64,000 nucleotides of DNA from Pseudomonas brassicacearum (lineage in GTDB: Bacteria > Pseudomonadota > Gammaproteobacteria > Pseudomonadales > Pseudomonadaceae): the NCBI RefSeq assembly GCF_000585995.1, contig NZ_CP007410.1:5545430-5609429 (forward strand), in the 5' to 3' direction. A program made the translations under genes and the position numbers. The notes below the pieces were generated by a model that was not told where the DNA came from, made no database searches, and saw only the letters and a list, made by a program, of their open reading frames with translations. Shown here one piece after another: positions 17,944 to 28,799 of the stretch (positions are counted from its first letter, which is position 1; every line of letters starts with the position of its first letter).

Positions 17944-19218
17944 ATGTCGGATGAGTTCAACGATCCGCTCTGGCGCCAGGTGCTGTCCGGTGCACAGATG
18001 CTGTTCGTCGCCTTCGGCGCGTTGGTATTGATGCCGCTGATCACCGGTCTGGACCCGAACGTGGCGTTGTTCACCGCCGGCCTGGGAACGATTCTGTTCC
18101 AGATCGTCACCCGTCGGCAGGTGCCGGTATTCCTGGCCTCGAGCTTTGCCTTCATCACCCCGATCATCCTCGCCAAGGGCCAGTTCGGCCTCGCGGCGAC
18201 CATGGGCGGCGTGATGGCGGCCGGTTTCGTCTACACCTTCCTGGGCCTGGCGGTGAAGATCAAAGGCACCGGGTTCATTGACCGGCTGCTACCGCCGGTG
18301 GTCATCGGTCCGGTGATCATCTCCATCGGCCTGGCGATGGCGCCGATTGCCGCGAACATGGCCATGGGCAAGGCCGGCGATGGCACCGAGCTGGTTGCTT
18401 ATAAAACCGCGATGCTGATTTCGATGCCGGCGTTGCTCACCACCCTGATCGTCGCGGTGTTCGGCAAAGGCATTTTCCGCCTGGTACCGATCATTTCCGG
18501 CGTGCTGGTGGGCTTTGCCATGGCGTTTTATTTCGGCGTCGTGGACACCGCGAAAATCGCCGCCGCACCGTGGTTCGCCCTGCCGAACTTCACCGCACCG
18601 GAATTCAACTGGCAGGCGATCCTGTTCATCGTGCCGGTGGCCTTGGCACCGGCCATCGAGCACATCGGCGGCGTCATTGCCGTGGGCAGCGTGACCGGTC
18701 GCGATTACCTGAAAAACCCCGGCCTGCACCGCACCCTGTTCGGTGACGGCATCGCCACCACCGCCGCCGGCCTGTTTGGCGGCCCGCCCAACACCACCTA
18801 CGCCGAGGTGACTGGCGCGGTGATGCTGACCAAGAACTACAACCCCAAAATCATGACCTGGGCGGCGATCTTCGCCATCAGCCTGGCGTTCATCGGCAAG
18901 TTCGGCGCGCTGCTGCAAAGTATCCCGGTACCGGTGATGGGCGGGATCCTATGCCTGTTGTTCGGTTCGATTGCCGCGGTGGGCATGAACACCCTGATCC
19001 GCCACAAGATCGACCTGGGCGAAGCACGCAACCTGGTGATCGTCTCGGTGACGCTGGTGTTCGGCATCGGCGGGGTGCTGGTGGGCACCGGCACGGGCCC
19101 GGACGACTTCGGCCTCAAGGGCATTGCGCTGTGCGCAGTGGTGGCGATCGCGCTGAACCTGCTGCTGCCGGGTAATGACAGTTGGAAGCACAAGAAGGCG
19201 GATGAGCCGCTGATTTGA
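17944..19218 (+). CDS. uraA: Uracil:proton symporter (NCS2 family)
   Basis: 424 residues and about 14 membrane helices. It carries the NCS2 signatures EHIGGVIAVG (Glu near residue 239) and the following GDGIATTAAGLFGGPPNTTY, which line the substrate site in UraA. It imports uracil for Upp. The ATG at 17944 follows the upp TGA by two bases. GDG...GGPPNTTYAE is exactly as in uracil permeases rather than xanthine permeases, which supports the uracil call. Confidence 0.93.
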   Translation: MSDEFNDPLWRQVLSGAQMLFVAFGALVLMPLITGLDPNVALFTAGLGTILFQIVTRRQVPVFLASSFAFITPIILAKGQFGLAATMGGVMAAGFVYTFLGLAVKIKGTGFIDRLLPPVVIGPVIISIGLAMAPIAANMAMGKAGDGTELVAYKTAMLISMPALLTTLIVAVFGKGIFRLVPIISGVLVGFAMAFYFGVVDTAKIAAAPWFALPNFTAPEFNWQAILFIVPVALAPAIEHIGGVIAVGSVTGRDYLKNPGLHRTLFGDGIATTAAGLFGGPPNTTYAEVTGAVMLTKNYNPKIMTWAAIFAISLAFIGKFGALLQSIPVPVMGGILCLLFGSIAAVGMNTLIRHKIDLGEARNLVIVSVTLVFGIGGVLVGTGTGPDDFGLKGIALCAVVAIALNLLLPGNDSWKHKKADEPLI

Positions 19219-19248
19219 TGGGGACTTGAAGTTTTTGCCTTCTGTCAG

Positions 19249-19351
19249 ATCGCTATCGCGAGCAAGCTCGCTCCCACAAGGGTTCTTGCTGTGAACACAA
19301 ATTTTGTGAACACACGAGATCCACTGTGGGAGCGAGCTTGCTCGCGATGGG
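19249..19351 (+). repeat. Inverted REP pair
   Basis: ATCGCGAGCAAGCTCGCTCC at the left and GGGAGCGAGCTTGCTCGCGA at the right, with the inner sequence GTGAACACAAATTTTGTGAACAC between them. Located between convergent uraA and hemH. Confidence 0.9.
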
Positions 19352-19361
19352 GCCCTTGAAT

Positions 19362-20387
19362 TTATAGCGCGATCGGCGCCCGCTCACACAGCGTACTCAA
19401 CGCCTTGGCCCACTGCGGCTCGTCATTGAGGCACGGCACCAGCACCAACTCTTCCCCGCCCGCCTCGCGGAACTGCTCGCGCCCACGATCACCGATTTCC
19501 TCCAGGGTTTCGATGCAGTCGGCGACGAATGCCGGGCACATCACCAGCACTTTCTTCACACCACTTTTGGCCAATTCATCCAGGCGCGCCTCGGTGTAGG
19601 GTTCGATCCACTTGGCGCGGCCCAGTCGCGACTGGAACGACACCGACCACTGGCCATCCTTCAGGCCCATGCGCTGGGCGAACAGTTCGGCGGTGCGAAT
19701 GCATTGCGCGCGGTAACACGTGGCCATGACCTCTGGCGGCGCGTTCTTGCAGCAATCGGCATCCTTGAAGCAATGAAATCCGGTCGGGTCGAGCTTGGTC
19801 AGGTGCCGTTCCGGCAAGCCGTGGAAACTCAGCAGCAGATGATCGTAATCCTGCATCAGATACGGCTTGGCGCTGGCGACCAAGGCATCGAGGTATTCCG
19901 GCTGATCGTAGAACGGCTGGAGAATCGAGAGCTGCACATTGAGTTTCTTGACCCGCACCACCCGCCGGGCTTCCTCGATCACCGTGGTCACGGTACTGTC
20001 GGCAAACTGCGGATACAGCGGTGCCAACGTGATGTTCTTGTGGCCCTGGCTCGCCAGGCGCACCAGCGTCGACTCAATGGACGGCTCGCCATAACGCATG
20101 GCCAGCTCCACCGGGCCCTGAGTCCATTGCGCGGTCATGGCGTGTTGCAGCCGACGGCTGAGCACTACCAGCGGCGAACCCTCGTCCCACCAGATCGAGG
20201 CATAGGCGTGGGCCGACTGCTCAGGACGCTTGATCAGGATCAGCGACACCAGCAAACGGCGCACCGGCCAAGGCAGGTCGATGACGTACGGGTCCATCAG
20301 AAATTGATTGAGGTAGCGGCGCACATCGGCCACCGAGGTGGAAGCAGGCGAACCCAGATTCACCAGAAGCAACGCGTGATCGGTCAT
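19362..20387 (-). CDS. hemH: Ferrochelatase
   Basis: 341 residues. Family landmarks are [11 protein letters not shown] at the N-terminus, the catalytic-His strand [12 protein letters not shown], and [17 protein letters not shown] in the second lobe with its Glu residues. It inserts Fe2+ into protoporphyrin IX, the last step of protoheme synthesis. AGGA precedes the ATG. It lies 13 bases after the TIGR01777 gene and is probably co-transcribed with it. Confidence 0.95.
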   Translation of the reverse strand: MTDHALLLVNLGSPASTSVADVRRYLNQFLMDPYVIDLPWPVRRLLVSLILIKRPEQSAHAYASIWWDEGSPLVVLSRRLQHAMTAQWTQGPVELAMRYGEPSIESTLVRLASQGHKNITLAPLYPQFADSTVTTVIEEARRVVRVKKLNVQLSILQPFYDQPEYLDALVASAKPYLMQDYDHLLLSFHGLPERHLTKLDPTGFHCFKDADCCKNAPPEVMATCYRAQCIRTAELFAQRMGLKDGQWSVSFQSRLGRAKWIEPYTEARLDELAKSGVKKVLVMCPAFVADCIETLEEIGDRGREQFREAGGEELVLVPCLNDEPQWAKALSTLCERAPIAL

Positions 20388-20400
20388 GCAACGTCCTATT

Positions 20401-21300
20401 TCAAAGGCGGCCCGACAAATCGTCGAGGGCCGCAGGCAAATCAGTGAACCGAAAAGTGAAACCCGCTGCCTGCAATCGGACCGGCGTGGCCCGCTGGCCG
20501 CCCAACAGCAGCAATGACAATTCTCCCAGCGCGATTTTCAGTGCCAGTTCCGGCATCGGCACCACGGCAGGCCGATGCAGCACACGCCCCAGCGCCTTGG
20601 CAAAATCGCGGTTACGCACCGGGTTCGGAGCGCAGGCATTATAAGGACCGCTGACATCAAAACGGTGCAGAAGAAAGTCAATCAGGGCGATTTGATCGTC
20701 AATGTGAATCCACGGCATCCATTGCCGACCATTGCCGATACGCCCGCCCAGCGCCAGTTTGAACGGCAACAACAGGCGCGACAAAAAGCCGCCCTCGGCG
20801 GACAAGACCAGGCCGGTGCGCACCAACACCACGCGTATGCCCATGGCCTCGGCCCGTTGCGCGGTTTCTTCCCAAGCAATGCACAACTGACTGGCGAAAT
20901 CCTCGCTGACCGGCCCCGACTCCTCAGTCAACTCACGCTCGCCGCCATCGCCGTACCAACCCACTGCGGAACCTGAAATCAGCACCTGCGGTTTCGGCTC
21001 GCAACGCTCCATCCACGCCAGTAAAACTTCAGTCAGGGTGATGCGGCTGCTCCACAGCAACAGTTTGCGTTTATGGGTCCAAAGCCGGTCGGCAATCGGA
21101 GCGCCAGCGAGGTTGACCACCGCGTCCACCGGCTCGCCAATCTCGTCGAGCTTGGCCACTCCGCGCACCTGCGCGCCGCAGATTTTCGCCACTTCTTCGG
21201 GTCGCCGGCTCCAGACCGTCAAGCGATGTCCCTGTTCCAACCAGAGGCGGCAGAGCTGACGTCCGATCAAACCAGTACCGCCGGTCAGCAATATGTGCAT
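20401..21300 (-). CDS. TIGR01777 family epimerase-like protein (YfcH type)
   Basis: 299 residues. The extended-SDR nucleotide motif [11 protein letters not shown] is at residues 7-17, and [16 protein letters not shown] carries the Ser/Tyr region of the family. A DUF1731-type C-terminal piece ends in [11 protein letters not shown]. Members bind NADP; their substrate is not established. GAGGAA precedes the ATG. Upstream of hemH in one operon; divergent from the FAD oxidoreductase over about 200 bases. Confidence 0.9.
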   Translation of the reverse strand: MHILLTGGTGLIGRQLCRLWLEQGHRLTVWSRRPEEVAKICGAQVRGVAKLDEIGEPVDAVVNLAGAPIADRLWTHKRKLLLWSSRITLTEVLLAWMERCEPKPQVLISGSAVGWYGDGGERELTEESGPVSEDFASQLCIAWEETAQRAEAMGIRVVLVRTGLVLSAEGGFLSRLLLPFKLALGGRIGNGRQWMPWIHIDDQIALIDFLLHRFDVSGPYNACAPNPVRNRDFAKALGRVLHRPAVVPMPELALKIALGELSLLLLGGQRATPVRLQAAGFTFRFTDLPAALDDLSGRL

Positions 21301-21421
21301 GAGATGTTCCTCGCATCGCGTTTTAATCGGCCCACTAGTCTATTTTTATAAGCAGGGATTTTTCGTATCGGACAGGGTCTGTGTTTAACAATAGGACAAC
21401 CTGTCCAAACGCGAACGGTAA

Positions 21422-22483
<1,062 letters not shown>

Positions 22484-22571
22484 ATCGCATCACCCTGCGC
22501 CATCCGCTGCTGTCGAGAGAGACAGCAGCCCATCTGCGAAAAACTCAAAGCGCTTTCCCTGCACAAACCGA

Positions 22572-22599
22572 TTGACATGGGCAGGTTCGGATCTATGAT
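22572..22599 (+). promoter_or_regulatory. Sigma-70 type promoter of the YbgA-regulator-photolyase unit
   Basis: TTGACA (22572-22577) and TATGAT (22594-22599) are separated by 16 bases. It is immediately upstream of the TTGTACA palindrome and 55 bases before the YbgA-like start codon. The near-consensus boxes suggest a strong promoter that would need repression. Confidence 0.7.
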
Positions 22600-22606
22600 G
22601 AAAATA

Positions 22607-22632
22607 TTGTACAAGAATAGTTTTCTGTACAA
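22607..22632 (+). promoter_or_regulatory. Candidate LitR/MerR operator: TTGTACA-N12-TGTACAA
   Basis: A perfect 7-bp inverted repeat, TTGTACA at 22607-22613 and TGTACAA at 22626-22632, lying 7 bases past the -10 and so over the transcription start. A bound protein here would block initiation. The regulator encoded in the same unit is the natural candidate (autoregulation), by analogy with light-responsive MerR proteins. Confidence 0.7.
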
Positions 22633-22654
22633 CATTGAGCAATCAGAGGTCCCC

Positions 22655-23617
22655 ATGCCCAACGAAACCGCCACCAAACCGAAAATCGCCATCAGCGCTT
22701 GCCTGATGGGGGCTGAAGTTCGCTTTAACGGCGGGCACAAGCAATCGCAGCTGTGCAGCCGCACCTTGATCGATTATTTCGATTTTGTGCCGGTATGCCC
22801 TGAAGTTGCCATTGGCCTGGGTATCCCTCGGGAGCCGATCCGGCTGGTGGGCGACCCAGCACACCCCAAGGCGCTCGGCACGGTGGACCGCGACCTCGAC
22901 GTAACCCGGCCACTGGCCGATTACGGACAGCAGATGGCGCAGGAACTGGATGACCTCTGCGGCTACATCTTCATGCAGAAATCGCCGTCCTGTGGATTGG
23001 AACGGGTGAAAGTCTACGACCACAACGGCATGCCCCAGGACGGCGGTGGACGCGGTATTTATGCCCAGGCCTTTTGCGAGCGCCATCCCGATCTGCCGGT
23101 GGAGGAAGACGGCCGCCTCAACGATCCGGTGCTGCGGGAGAACTTCCTGACCCGGGTATTCGCCTATGCCGCCTGGCAGTCGTTGCGCCGCCAGGGCCTG
23201 ACCCGGCGCGGCCTGGTCGAATTCCACTCGCGCTACAAATATCTGCTGATGGCCCATAACCCGGTGCAATACAAAGCGCTGGGGCACTTGCTGGGCAGCA
23301 TGGGCAAGATCGACGCCGGTGAACTGGGCCCGCGCTATTTCAGCGCGCTGATGGCGGCCCTGAAAAAATGCGCCACCCGCCGCACGCACACCAACGTGCT
23401 GCAGCACCTGAGCGGTTACCTCAAGCGCGCCATCAACGCTGAAGACAAACAGGAAGTGCAGCACCTCATCGGGCAATACCGACTCGGCATCGTGCCATTG
23501 GTGGTGCCGCTGACCTTGCTCAAGCATCACTTGCGCCAGCACCCCGATCCTTATCTGGCGCAGCAGGTGTACCTGCAACCGCACCCGGAAAACCTCAGCT
23601 TGCGCAACGCCATCTGA
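22655..23617 (+). CDS. YbgA-like protein: DUF523 + DUF1722
   Basis: 320 residues. The N-terminal DUF523 domain has SACLMG, the VCPEVAIGLG segment, and KSPSCGLERVKVY, with conserved Cys residues that may bind metal or act as a nucleophile. The C-terminal DUF1722 domain (about 170-300) contains FHSRYKYLLMAHNP and YLKRAINAEDKQEV. E. coli ybgA is the neighbour of its photolyase gene phrB, and the pairing recurs here. Biochemical role is unknown. Its stop overlaps the regulator's start by one base. Confidence 0.88.
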   Translation: MPNETATKPKIAISACLMGAEVRFNGGHKQSQLCSRTLIDYFDFVPVCPEVAIGLGIPREPIRLVGDPAHPKALGTVDRDLDVTRPLADYGQQMAQELDDLCGYIFMQKSPSCGLERVKVYDHNGMPQDGGGRGIYAQAFCERHPDLPVEEDGRLNDPVLRENFLTRVFAYAAWQSLRRQGLTRRGLVEFHSRYKYLLMAHNPVQYKALGHLLGSMGKIDAGELGPRYFSALMAALKKCATRRTHTNVLQHLSGYLKRAINAEDKQEVQHLIGQYRLGIVPLVVPLTLLKHHLRQHPDPYLAQQVYLQPHPENLSLRNAI

Positions 23618-24555
23618 TGGACCGCGAGCCCGACTCCAGTGCCAGCGAAGACCTGGGGGCCGATTTCGCCAAAGCCCTGGCAGAGGGCTGGCTGCCCATA
23701 CGCGAAGTCGCCCGGCAAACCGGTGTCAACGCCATCACGCTGCGGGCCTGGGAGCGCCGTTACGGATTGATCGTGCCGCACCGCACGCCCAAGGGCCACC
23801 GGCTGTTCAATGCCGAGCATGTGCAACGAATCCAGAGCATCCTTACCTGGATCAATCGCGGTATGGCGGTGAGCAAGATCAAGCCCTTGCTCGACACGCC
23901 ACAGCCACTGGCCGAAGCGCTGGAAGACGACTGGCAGCGTCAGCGTCACGCCCTTGTGCTGGCAGTGAGGGAACTGGCCGAGCGCCAGGTCGATGAGCGG
24001 GTCAACCAAGCGATGGCGCTGTACCCACCCCGGACCGTGTGCGAGCAATTGCTGCTGCCGTTGCTGGCCGAGCTGCAATTGCGCTGGCAGGGCCAGTTCG
24101 GCGCGCAGTTGGAACGGGTGTTCCTGTACTCCTGGCTGCGCAGCAAATTCGGTAGCCGGATCTACCACAACAACCGTCAGCTGCGCGGCGCACCGTTGCT
24201 GTTGATCAACCATTCGGACCTTCCCATGGAACCGCACCTGTGGCTCATCGCCTGGCTGAGCAGCAGCGCCGATTGCCCGGTCGAAGTGTTCGACGCCCCC
24301 CTACCCGCGGGCGAACTGGCCCTGGCGGTCGAGCGCCTCAAGGCGCGCGGCGTGCTGCTGTATTCCAGCAACGCCCTGAACCTGTCCCAACTGCCCAAAC
24401 TGCTGGGCGGAATCGATTGCCCGATCATCATTGCCGGCCCGGCCGCGTCCATTCATCAGGCCAAGTTATCCACAAGTGTCTCGATGATGAACCTCACCTG
24501 GGCTGAAGATCCGTTATCGGCTCACCGCGAACTGAGTCGCAGAAAACTCCTTTAA
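23617..24555 (+). CDS. MerR family regulator, class II LitR-like
   Basis: 312 residues. The MerR winged helix occupies about residues 20-90 (REVARQTGVNAITLRAWERR, then GLIVPHRTPKGHRLF). The C-terminal part resembles the cobalamin-binding region of LitR/CarH (helical segment then a Rossmann-like domain ending GPAASIHQ). The residues for B12 are missing: the E-x-x-H-type helix reads WQGQFGAQLERVFLYSW and no DxHxxG is seen. This is the pattern of class II LitR proteins, which in P. putida act with a separate photosensor. It probably represses its own unit through the TTGTACA palindromes. Confidence 0.82.
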   Translation: MDREPDSSASEDLGADFAKALAEGWLPIREVARQTGVNAITLRAWERRYGLIVPHRTPKGHRLFNAEHVQRIQSILTWINRGMAVSKIKPLLDTPQPLAEALEDDWQRQRHALVLAVRELAERQVDERVNQAMALYPPRTVCEQLLLPLLAELQLRWQGQFGAQLERVFLYSWLRSKFGSRIYHNNRQLRGAPLLLINHSDLPMEPHLWLIAWLSSSADCPVEVFDAPLPAGELALAVERLKARGVLLYSSNALNLSQLPKLLGGIDCPIIIAGPAASIHQAKLSTSVSMMNLTWAEDPLSAHRELSRRKLL

Positions 24556-24567
24556 ATGGAAAACACC

Positions 24568-26028
24568 ATGCAACTGATCTGGCTGCGCAGCGACTTGCGC
24601 CTGCACGACAACACCGCCCTCGCGGCCGCCGCAGCCCGGGGCCCATGCGTGGCGGTGTACCTGCCAAGCCCGGAACAATGGCGTGCCCATGACGATGCGC
24701 CGTGCAAGATCGATTTCTGGCTGCGCAACCTCGCATCCCTGGGCGCGGCCCTGGACGAACTGAACATCCCGCTGCTAATCCGCCACGCGTCGCGCTGGGA
24801 ACAGGCACCACAGGTGCTCCTCACGCTGTGCCGCGAGCTGAAGATCAGCGCCGTTCACGTCAACGAAGAATACGGCCTGAATGAAACCCGCCGCGACGCC
24901 GAAGTCGCCCAGGTCTTGAGGGGCCAGGGCATCGAGTTTCACAGCCACCTCGACCAGTTGCTGTTCAAACCCGGCAGCGTGCTAACCAAGACCGGCACCT
25001 ACTTCCAGGTGTTCAGCCAGTTCCGCAAGGTCTGCTACAACCGCCTGCATGTCTCGCTGCCGAGCCTGGTCGCCACACCAGCCCGCCAAGCACCCACGGG
25101 GATCGTCAGTGATCCACTACCGACGCAAGTCGAAGGGTTCGCGCTTCCCGGCGAGGCGTTGCGGGCGCTCTGGCCTGCCGGTGAAGACGAAGCCCGGCGG
25201 CGCCTGGACACCTTTGTCGATCAACACCTCGACGATTACCAGAGCGAACGGGACTTTCCGGCCAAACCGGGCACCAGCCAGCTTTCGGCTTATCTGGTGG
25301 CTGGCGTGGTCTCACCGCGTCAGTGCCTGCACGCCGCACTGCACGCCAACCAGGGTGAATTCGAGAGCGGAAGTGTCGGTACTGTGACCTGGATCAACGA
25401 ATTGCTCTGGCGTGAGTTCTATAAACATATTCTAGTGGGCTATCCACGCGTGTCGCGCCATCGCGCGTTCCGCCCGGAAACCGAGGCATTGGCCTGGCGC
25501 CAGGCCCCTGAAGAACTGGAGGCCTGGAAGCAAGCCCGCACAGGCCTGCCTATTATCGATGCGGCCATGCGTCAATTGCTGGAGACCGGCTGGATGCACA
25601 ACCGTTTGCGGATGGTGGTGGCGATGTTTCTCACCAAGAACCTGCTGATCGATTGGCGCGAGGGCGAGCGTTTTTTCATGCGGCACCTGATCGACGGCGA
25701 TCTGGCCGCCAACAATGGCGGTTGGCAGTGGAGCGCCTCCACCGGCACGGACGCGGCGCCCTGGTTCCGGATATTCAACCCGTTGAGCCAGTCGGAAAAA
25801 TTTGATCGCGAGGGGTTGTTCATCAAACGCTGGTTACCTGAGCTGAACGATCTCGACAAGCAACAGGTCCATAACCCAAAGACTCAGGGCGGATTATTTG
25901 AGGTAGTGGATTACCCGTCTGCGATGGTCAATTTGAACGAGTCCCGGGTACGTGCGTTGGAGGCATTCCGAAATCTGCCGGCGCGACAAGACGTTGCAGT
26001 TGTAAAAATGGGCGGTGAGCGAACATGA
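24568..26028 (+). CDS. phrB: Deoxyribodipyrimidine photolyase (class I CPD)
   Basis: 486 residues from ATG 24568 (GGAAAA eight bases before); an ATG at 24556, flush with the regulator's stop, would add four residues. The N-terminal antenna domain starts LIWLRSDLRLHDNTAL. The FAD domain carries WINELLWREFYKHIL, the helix GLPIIDAAMRQLLETGWMHN, and GTDAAPWFRIFNP. It splits cyclobutane pyrimidine dimers using near-UV or blue light. It is the last gene of the unit controlled from 22572. Confidence 0.95.
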   Translation: MQLIWLRSDLRLHDNTALAAAAARGPCVAVYLPSPEQWRAHDDAPCKIDFWLRNLASLGAALDELNIPLLIRHASRWEQAPQVLLTLCRELKISAVHVNEEYGLNETRRDAEVAQVLRGQGIEFHSHLDQLLFKPGSVLTKTGTYFQVFSQFRKVCYNRLHVSLPSLVATPARQAPTGIVSDPLPTQVEGFALPGEALRALWPAGEDEARRRLDTFVDQHLDDYQSERDFPAKPGTSQLSAYLVAGVVSPRQCLHAALHANQGEFESGSVGTVTWINELLWREFYKHILVGYPRVSRHRAFRPETEALAWRQAPEELEAWKQARTGLPIIDAAMRQLLETGWMHNRLRMVVAMFLTKNLLIDWREGERFFMRHLIDGDLAANNGGWQWSASTGTDAAPWFRIFNPLSQSEKFDREGLFIKRWLPELNDLDKQQVHNPKTQGGLFEVVDYPSAMVNLNESRVRALEAFRNLPARQDVAVVKMGGERT

Positions 26029-26137
26029 AATTGTTGCCCCATATGACGCGTTGCTACCTCCTTGGCATATAGTCTTACTAATCAAAGGGTCTCCCTGAAA
26101 GCCGCCTATCGAGGCGCCTGATCGAAAGGAGTATGGA

Positions 26138-26911
26138 ATGGGTCTACGGCCTCCACGGCGATATTGGCTGACCGGTGCCGGTAACGGCCTCGGTACGTCG
26201 TTGGCCGAAGCGATACTCGGCAGCGGTGCGCACTTGGCCATGAGTTCACGCTCGGCTCACTCCTGTGAAGCCCTTTCGGCGCGTTATCCAGGACAAGTAC
26301 TGGCGCTGGCTGGCGATTTGACTGACAGCCAAACCGTGCGTGAGATCGGCGAGCAAATCGCCCAACAGTGGGGCTCCCTGGACACCGTGATTCTCAACGC
26401 CGGAACCGCTGAATACACCAGAGGCCAGCCCGGCGACCACACGATCATCGAACACATCGTACGCAGCAATCTACTGGCCGCCAGCCTCTGCATCGAAACA
26501 GCCTTGCCGTTATTACGCGCGGGTACCGAGCCTCATCTGGTGGGTATCGCCAGCCCGGCGACTTACCTGCCGCCCTCACAAACGGAGGACGGTGGCAGCG
26601 GGATGCGTTATCTGTTTGAGTCGGCCCGGCTTGGCTTCGCCTCGGACGACATCGATGTGACACTGGTTCACCCTGGCTACGACAATTCGTCGTTGAGCCA
26701 CGACGACTGTTTTCCGAGCCCGGTCCAGTGGTCGGCCGAAACGGCGGCCAATCACATATTGTCGCAATTGATCGAGCGCCCTCAGGAAGTGGCTCTCCCT
26801 GCCGCATCCATGACGGTGCTCTGGCCGTTGCCTTCATCGACCGATACGGAGCAAACAGACGTGGCCCCCTGTCAGGCGAGTGTCTGGTCACCGATCAAGG
26901 GTCGACCTTGA
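26138..26911 (+). CDS. Degenerate short-chain dehydrogenase/reductase
   Basis: 257 residues. The cofactor motif TGAGNGLG (residues 12-19) and the NAG motif (VILNAGTAEY) are intact. The catalytic YxxxK is altered: the Tyr in GSGMRYLFESARLGF is followed at +4 by Ser instead of Lys. The Ser of the active site may be in GIASPATYLP. It may therefore bind NAD(P) without acting as a normal dehydrogenase. A good AAAGGAG precedes the ATG. It lies 110 bases after phrB and a SDR at this place is part of photolyase clusters in other pseudomonads, so light regulation is possible. Confidence 0.8.
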   Translation: MGLRPPRRYWLTGAGNGLGTSLAEAILGSGAHLAMSSRSAHSCEALSARYPGQVLALAGDLTDSQTVREIGEQIAQQWGSLDTVILNAGTAEYTRGQPGDHTIIEHIVRSNLLAASLCIETALPLLRAGTEPHLVGIASPATYLPPSQTEDGGSGMRYLFESARLGFASDDIDVTLVHPGYDNSSLSHDDCFPSPVQWSAETAANHILSQLIERPQEVALPAASMTVLWPLPSSTDTEQTDVAPCQASVWSPIKGRP

Positions 26912-26939
26912 GCAGCCCGGTTGCCTTACACTGCGCGCC

Positions 26940-27245
26940 ATGAAAACCATCCCCCTCCATGAAATCGCTGCACCGGCCGTCACTTGCTCGACGTGCGCGG
27001 CGTGCTGCTGCCAGCTGGAAGTGATGCTGATCACCGACACCGGCGTCCCGGAACGCTTTATCGACACGGATGATTGGGGCGGGGAAGTGATGTTGCGGCT
27101 CGACGACGGCTGGTGCGCGGCCCTGGATCGCGACAGCATGATGTGCACGATCTACGAAAAACGCCCGCTGATCTGCCGCGAATTCGAGATGGGCGCGCCG
27201 GAATGTATTGAAGAACGGCTGGGGATTGCGACGGCGTATCGGTAG
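26940..27245 (+). CDS. YkgJ family cysteine cluster protein
   Basis: 101 residues. Cys-rich N-terminus CSTCAACCCQLEV and the later CTIYEKRPLICREFEMG and APEC segments give the CxxCxxxC...C pattern of YkgJ proteins, probably coordinating zinc or an Fe-S cluster. Function unknown. The ATG at 26940 lies 29 bases beyond the SDR stop; co-transcription is possible. Confidence 0.87.
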   Translation: MKTIPLHEIAAPAVTCSTCAACCCQLEVMLITDTGVPERFIDTDDWGGEVMLRLDDGWCAALDRDSMMCTIYEKRPLICREFEMGAPECIEERLGIATAYR

Positions 27246-27273
27246 GCATCGGATTCGACGGGGAATCTGAATT

Positions 27274-27364
27274 CTGTGGGAGCGAGCTTGCTCGCGATAG
27301 CGGTGGGTCAGACAACTTCATGTTGAAAGGTCTATCGCTATCGCGAGCAAGCTCGCTCCCACAG
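27274..27364 (+). repeat. Inverted REP pair
   Basis: CTGTGGGAGCGAGCTTGCTC at the left and its reverse complement at the right, about 40 bases apart, between convergent ykgJ-like and pagL genes. Confidence 0.9.
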
Positions 27365-27374
27365 TGTCTGAACG

Positions 27375-27893
27375 TTACAGCGGCATCGTGTAATGCAGCG
27401 CGTAGCTTTCCACACCGTCGTTGGTCGACTTGATGCCGGCATTGGAGTAGTGAGTGGCGCGAATACCCACTTCATGTCCGCCATTGAAGCGCAGGCCGAA
27501 ACCGATGCGATCCTCGAACTGGAAAGCCGTTCCGAGTTTGTTGTCTTCCACTTCGGTATTGGCAAACAGCGCAACACCTACACCCGCCTCGATGTAAGGC
27601 TTCACGTTCTGGCCGGAAAATTCATATACGAAGACCGGCGAGAACGACAGGCTGTGGTTGCTGGAGGTCTCGTCCCCTTCCCAATAGGTATAGGCACCGC
27701 TCCAGTAGCCGGTCAGGCGCCCAACATCGCTCTGCAACCAACTCTTGTCCCAGTCGAACTGCATGCCCAGGCGATAGGTCATGGTCGAGTCACTGGTCTG
27801 GCCAACCCCAAACTCCACGCCCGCCGCCTGAGCGGTGTAGGTGTGCCCCAGCAATGCAGCCGCAAATGCGGCAAAGCAGAATAAGCGCTTCAT
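27375..27893 (-). CDS. pagL: Lipid A 3-O-deacylase PagL
   Basis: 172 residues. A signal peptide (MKRLFCFAAFAAALLGHTYTAQA) precedes an eight-strand outer-membrane barrel with alternating hydrophobic residues. The His-x-Ser motif is present as THYSNAGIKS near the C-terminus, the catalytic pair in P. aeruginosa PagL. It removes the 3-linked acyl chain from lipid A at the outer membrane surface. The ATG at 27893 (AAGGA upstream) is preferred over 27902. Same position relative to murI and the photolyase as PA4661. Confidence 0.9.
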   Translation of the reverse strand: MKRLFCFAAFAAALLGHTYTAQAAGVEFGVGQTSDSTMTYRLGMQFDWDKSWLQSDVGRLTGYWSGAYTYWEGDETSSNHSLSFSPVFVYEFSGQNVKPYIEAGVGVALFANTEVEDNKLGTAFQFEDRIGFGLRFNGGHEVGIRATHYSNAGIKSTNDGVESYALHYTMPL

Positions 27894-28007
27894 TAGAAAC
27901 ATCCTTTTCCGAACAGACTTAGTTAGTTTTGTTACAAACAGACAAAGCTATAGAAATCCGCGGTAAAACAGAAGTTCAGCCCGTTTCACACAATTTTCAC
28001 GTTTTTC

Positions 28008-28799
28008 TTACAGATCGAAGCTTCGCACAACGCCAGACGAATGCCAGAGCAACGGTAGGATTTTTCTTAAATGTATCGGATCTGCGCTAGTCCAGAATTG
28101 GGTTTCGCTGGCTGGCCCTTCGGCCAATAGCGCCCGCTCGGCTAACAGCCGCTGAAGCTGCCGTGCCACGGCCGCACCGGTGTCGATCAGGCTGATGTGT
28201 TCCGGAATCATTTGCTTGAGCAGCGGCTTGAGAAAGGGATAGTGCGTGCAGCCCAGGATCAGCGTGTCGCAGCCGGCGGCGAGCAACGGGTCGACGTAAT
28301 GCTGCAGCAATTGATGCAAGGCCGGGCTGTGCAGGTCACCCGCTTCGATCAGCTCCACCAGCCCCGGACACGGTTGGGTGATAACCCGCACATCGGTGGC
28401 GAAACGGTCGAGCAAGGCGGCGAACTTGGCGCTTTGCAAGGTGCCAGTGGTCGCCAGTACACCGACGATACCGCTGCGGGTCGCGGCCGCCGCCGGCTTG
28501 ACCGCTGGCTCCATGCCGACAATGGGCCAGTGGGGAAAGTCACGACGCAGATCGGCCACTGCGGCGACCGTTGCGGTATTGCAGGCCACCACCAGCGCCT
28601 TGGCGCCCTGCCCCATGAGAAAGTCGGCGATGATCGCGCTGCGCTGTCGGATGTATTCCGGGGTTTTCTCACCGTAGGGAATATGCCCACAGTCAGCCAC
28701 GTAAAGTAGCGACTCATTGGGCAGCAACTGACGGATCTCTTCCAGCACCGACAGCCCGCCGACGCCCGAGTCAAGTACACCGATTGGCGCTTCACTCAT
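28008..28799 (-). CDS. murI: Glutamate racemase
   Basis: 263 residues. Catalytic motifs are [13 protein letters not shown] ([12 protein letters not shown]) at the N-terminus, ACNTATVAA and GCTHYPFL, the last two with the two catalytic Cys. It supplies D-glutamate for peptidoglycan. The ATG at 28799 overlaps the moeB stop by eight bases, so moeB and murI are coupled; an in-frame ATG at 28808 is also possible. Confidence 0.95.
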   Translation of the reverse strand: MSEAPIGVLDSGVGGLSVLEEIRQLLPNESLLYVADCGHIPYGEKTPEYIRQRSAIIADFLMGQGAKALVVACNTATVAAVADLRRDFPHWPIVGMEPAVKPAAAATRSGIVGVLATTGTLQSAKFAALLDRFATDVRVITQPCPGLVELIEAGDLHSPALHQLLQHYVDPLLAAGCDTLILGCTHYPFLKPLLKQMIPEHISLIDTGAAVARQLQRLLAERALLAEGPASETQFWTSADPIHLRKILPLLWHSSGVVRSFDL

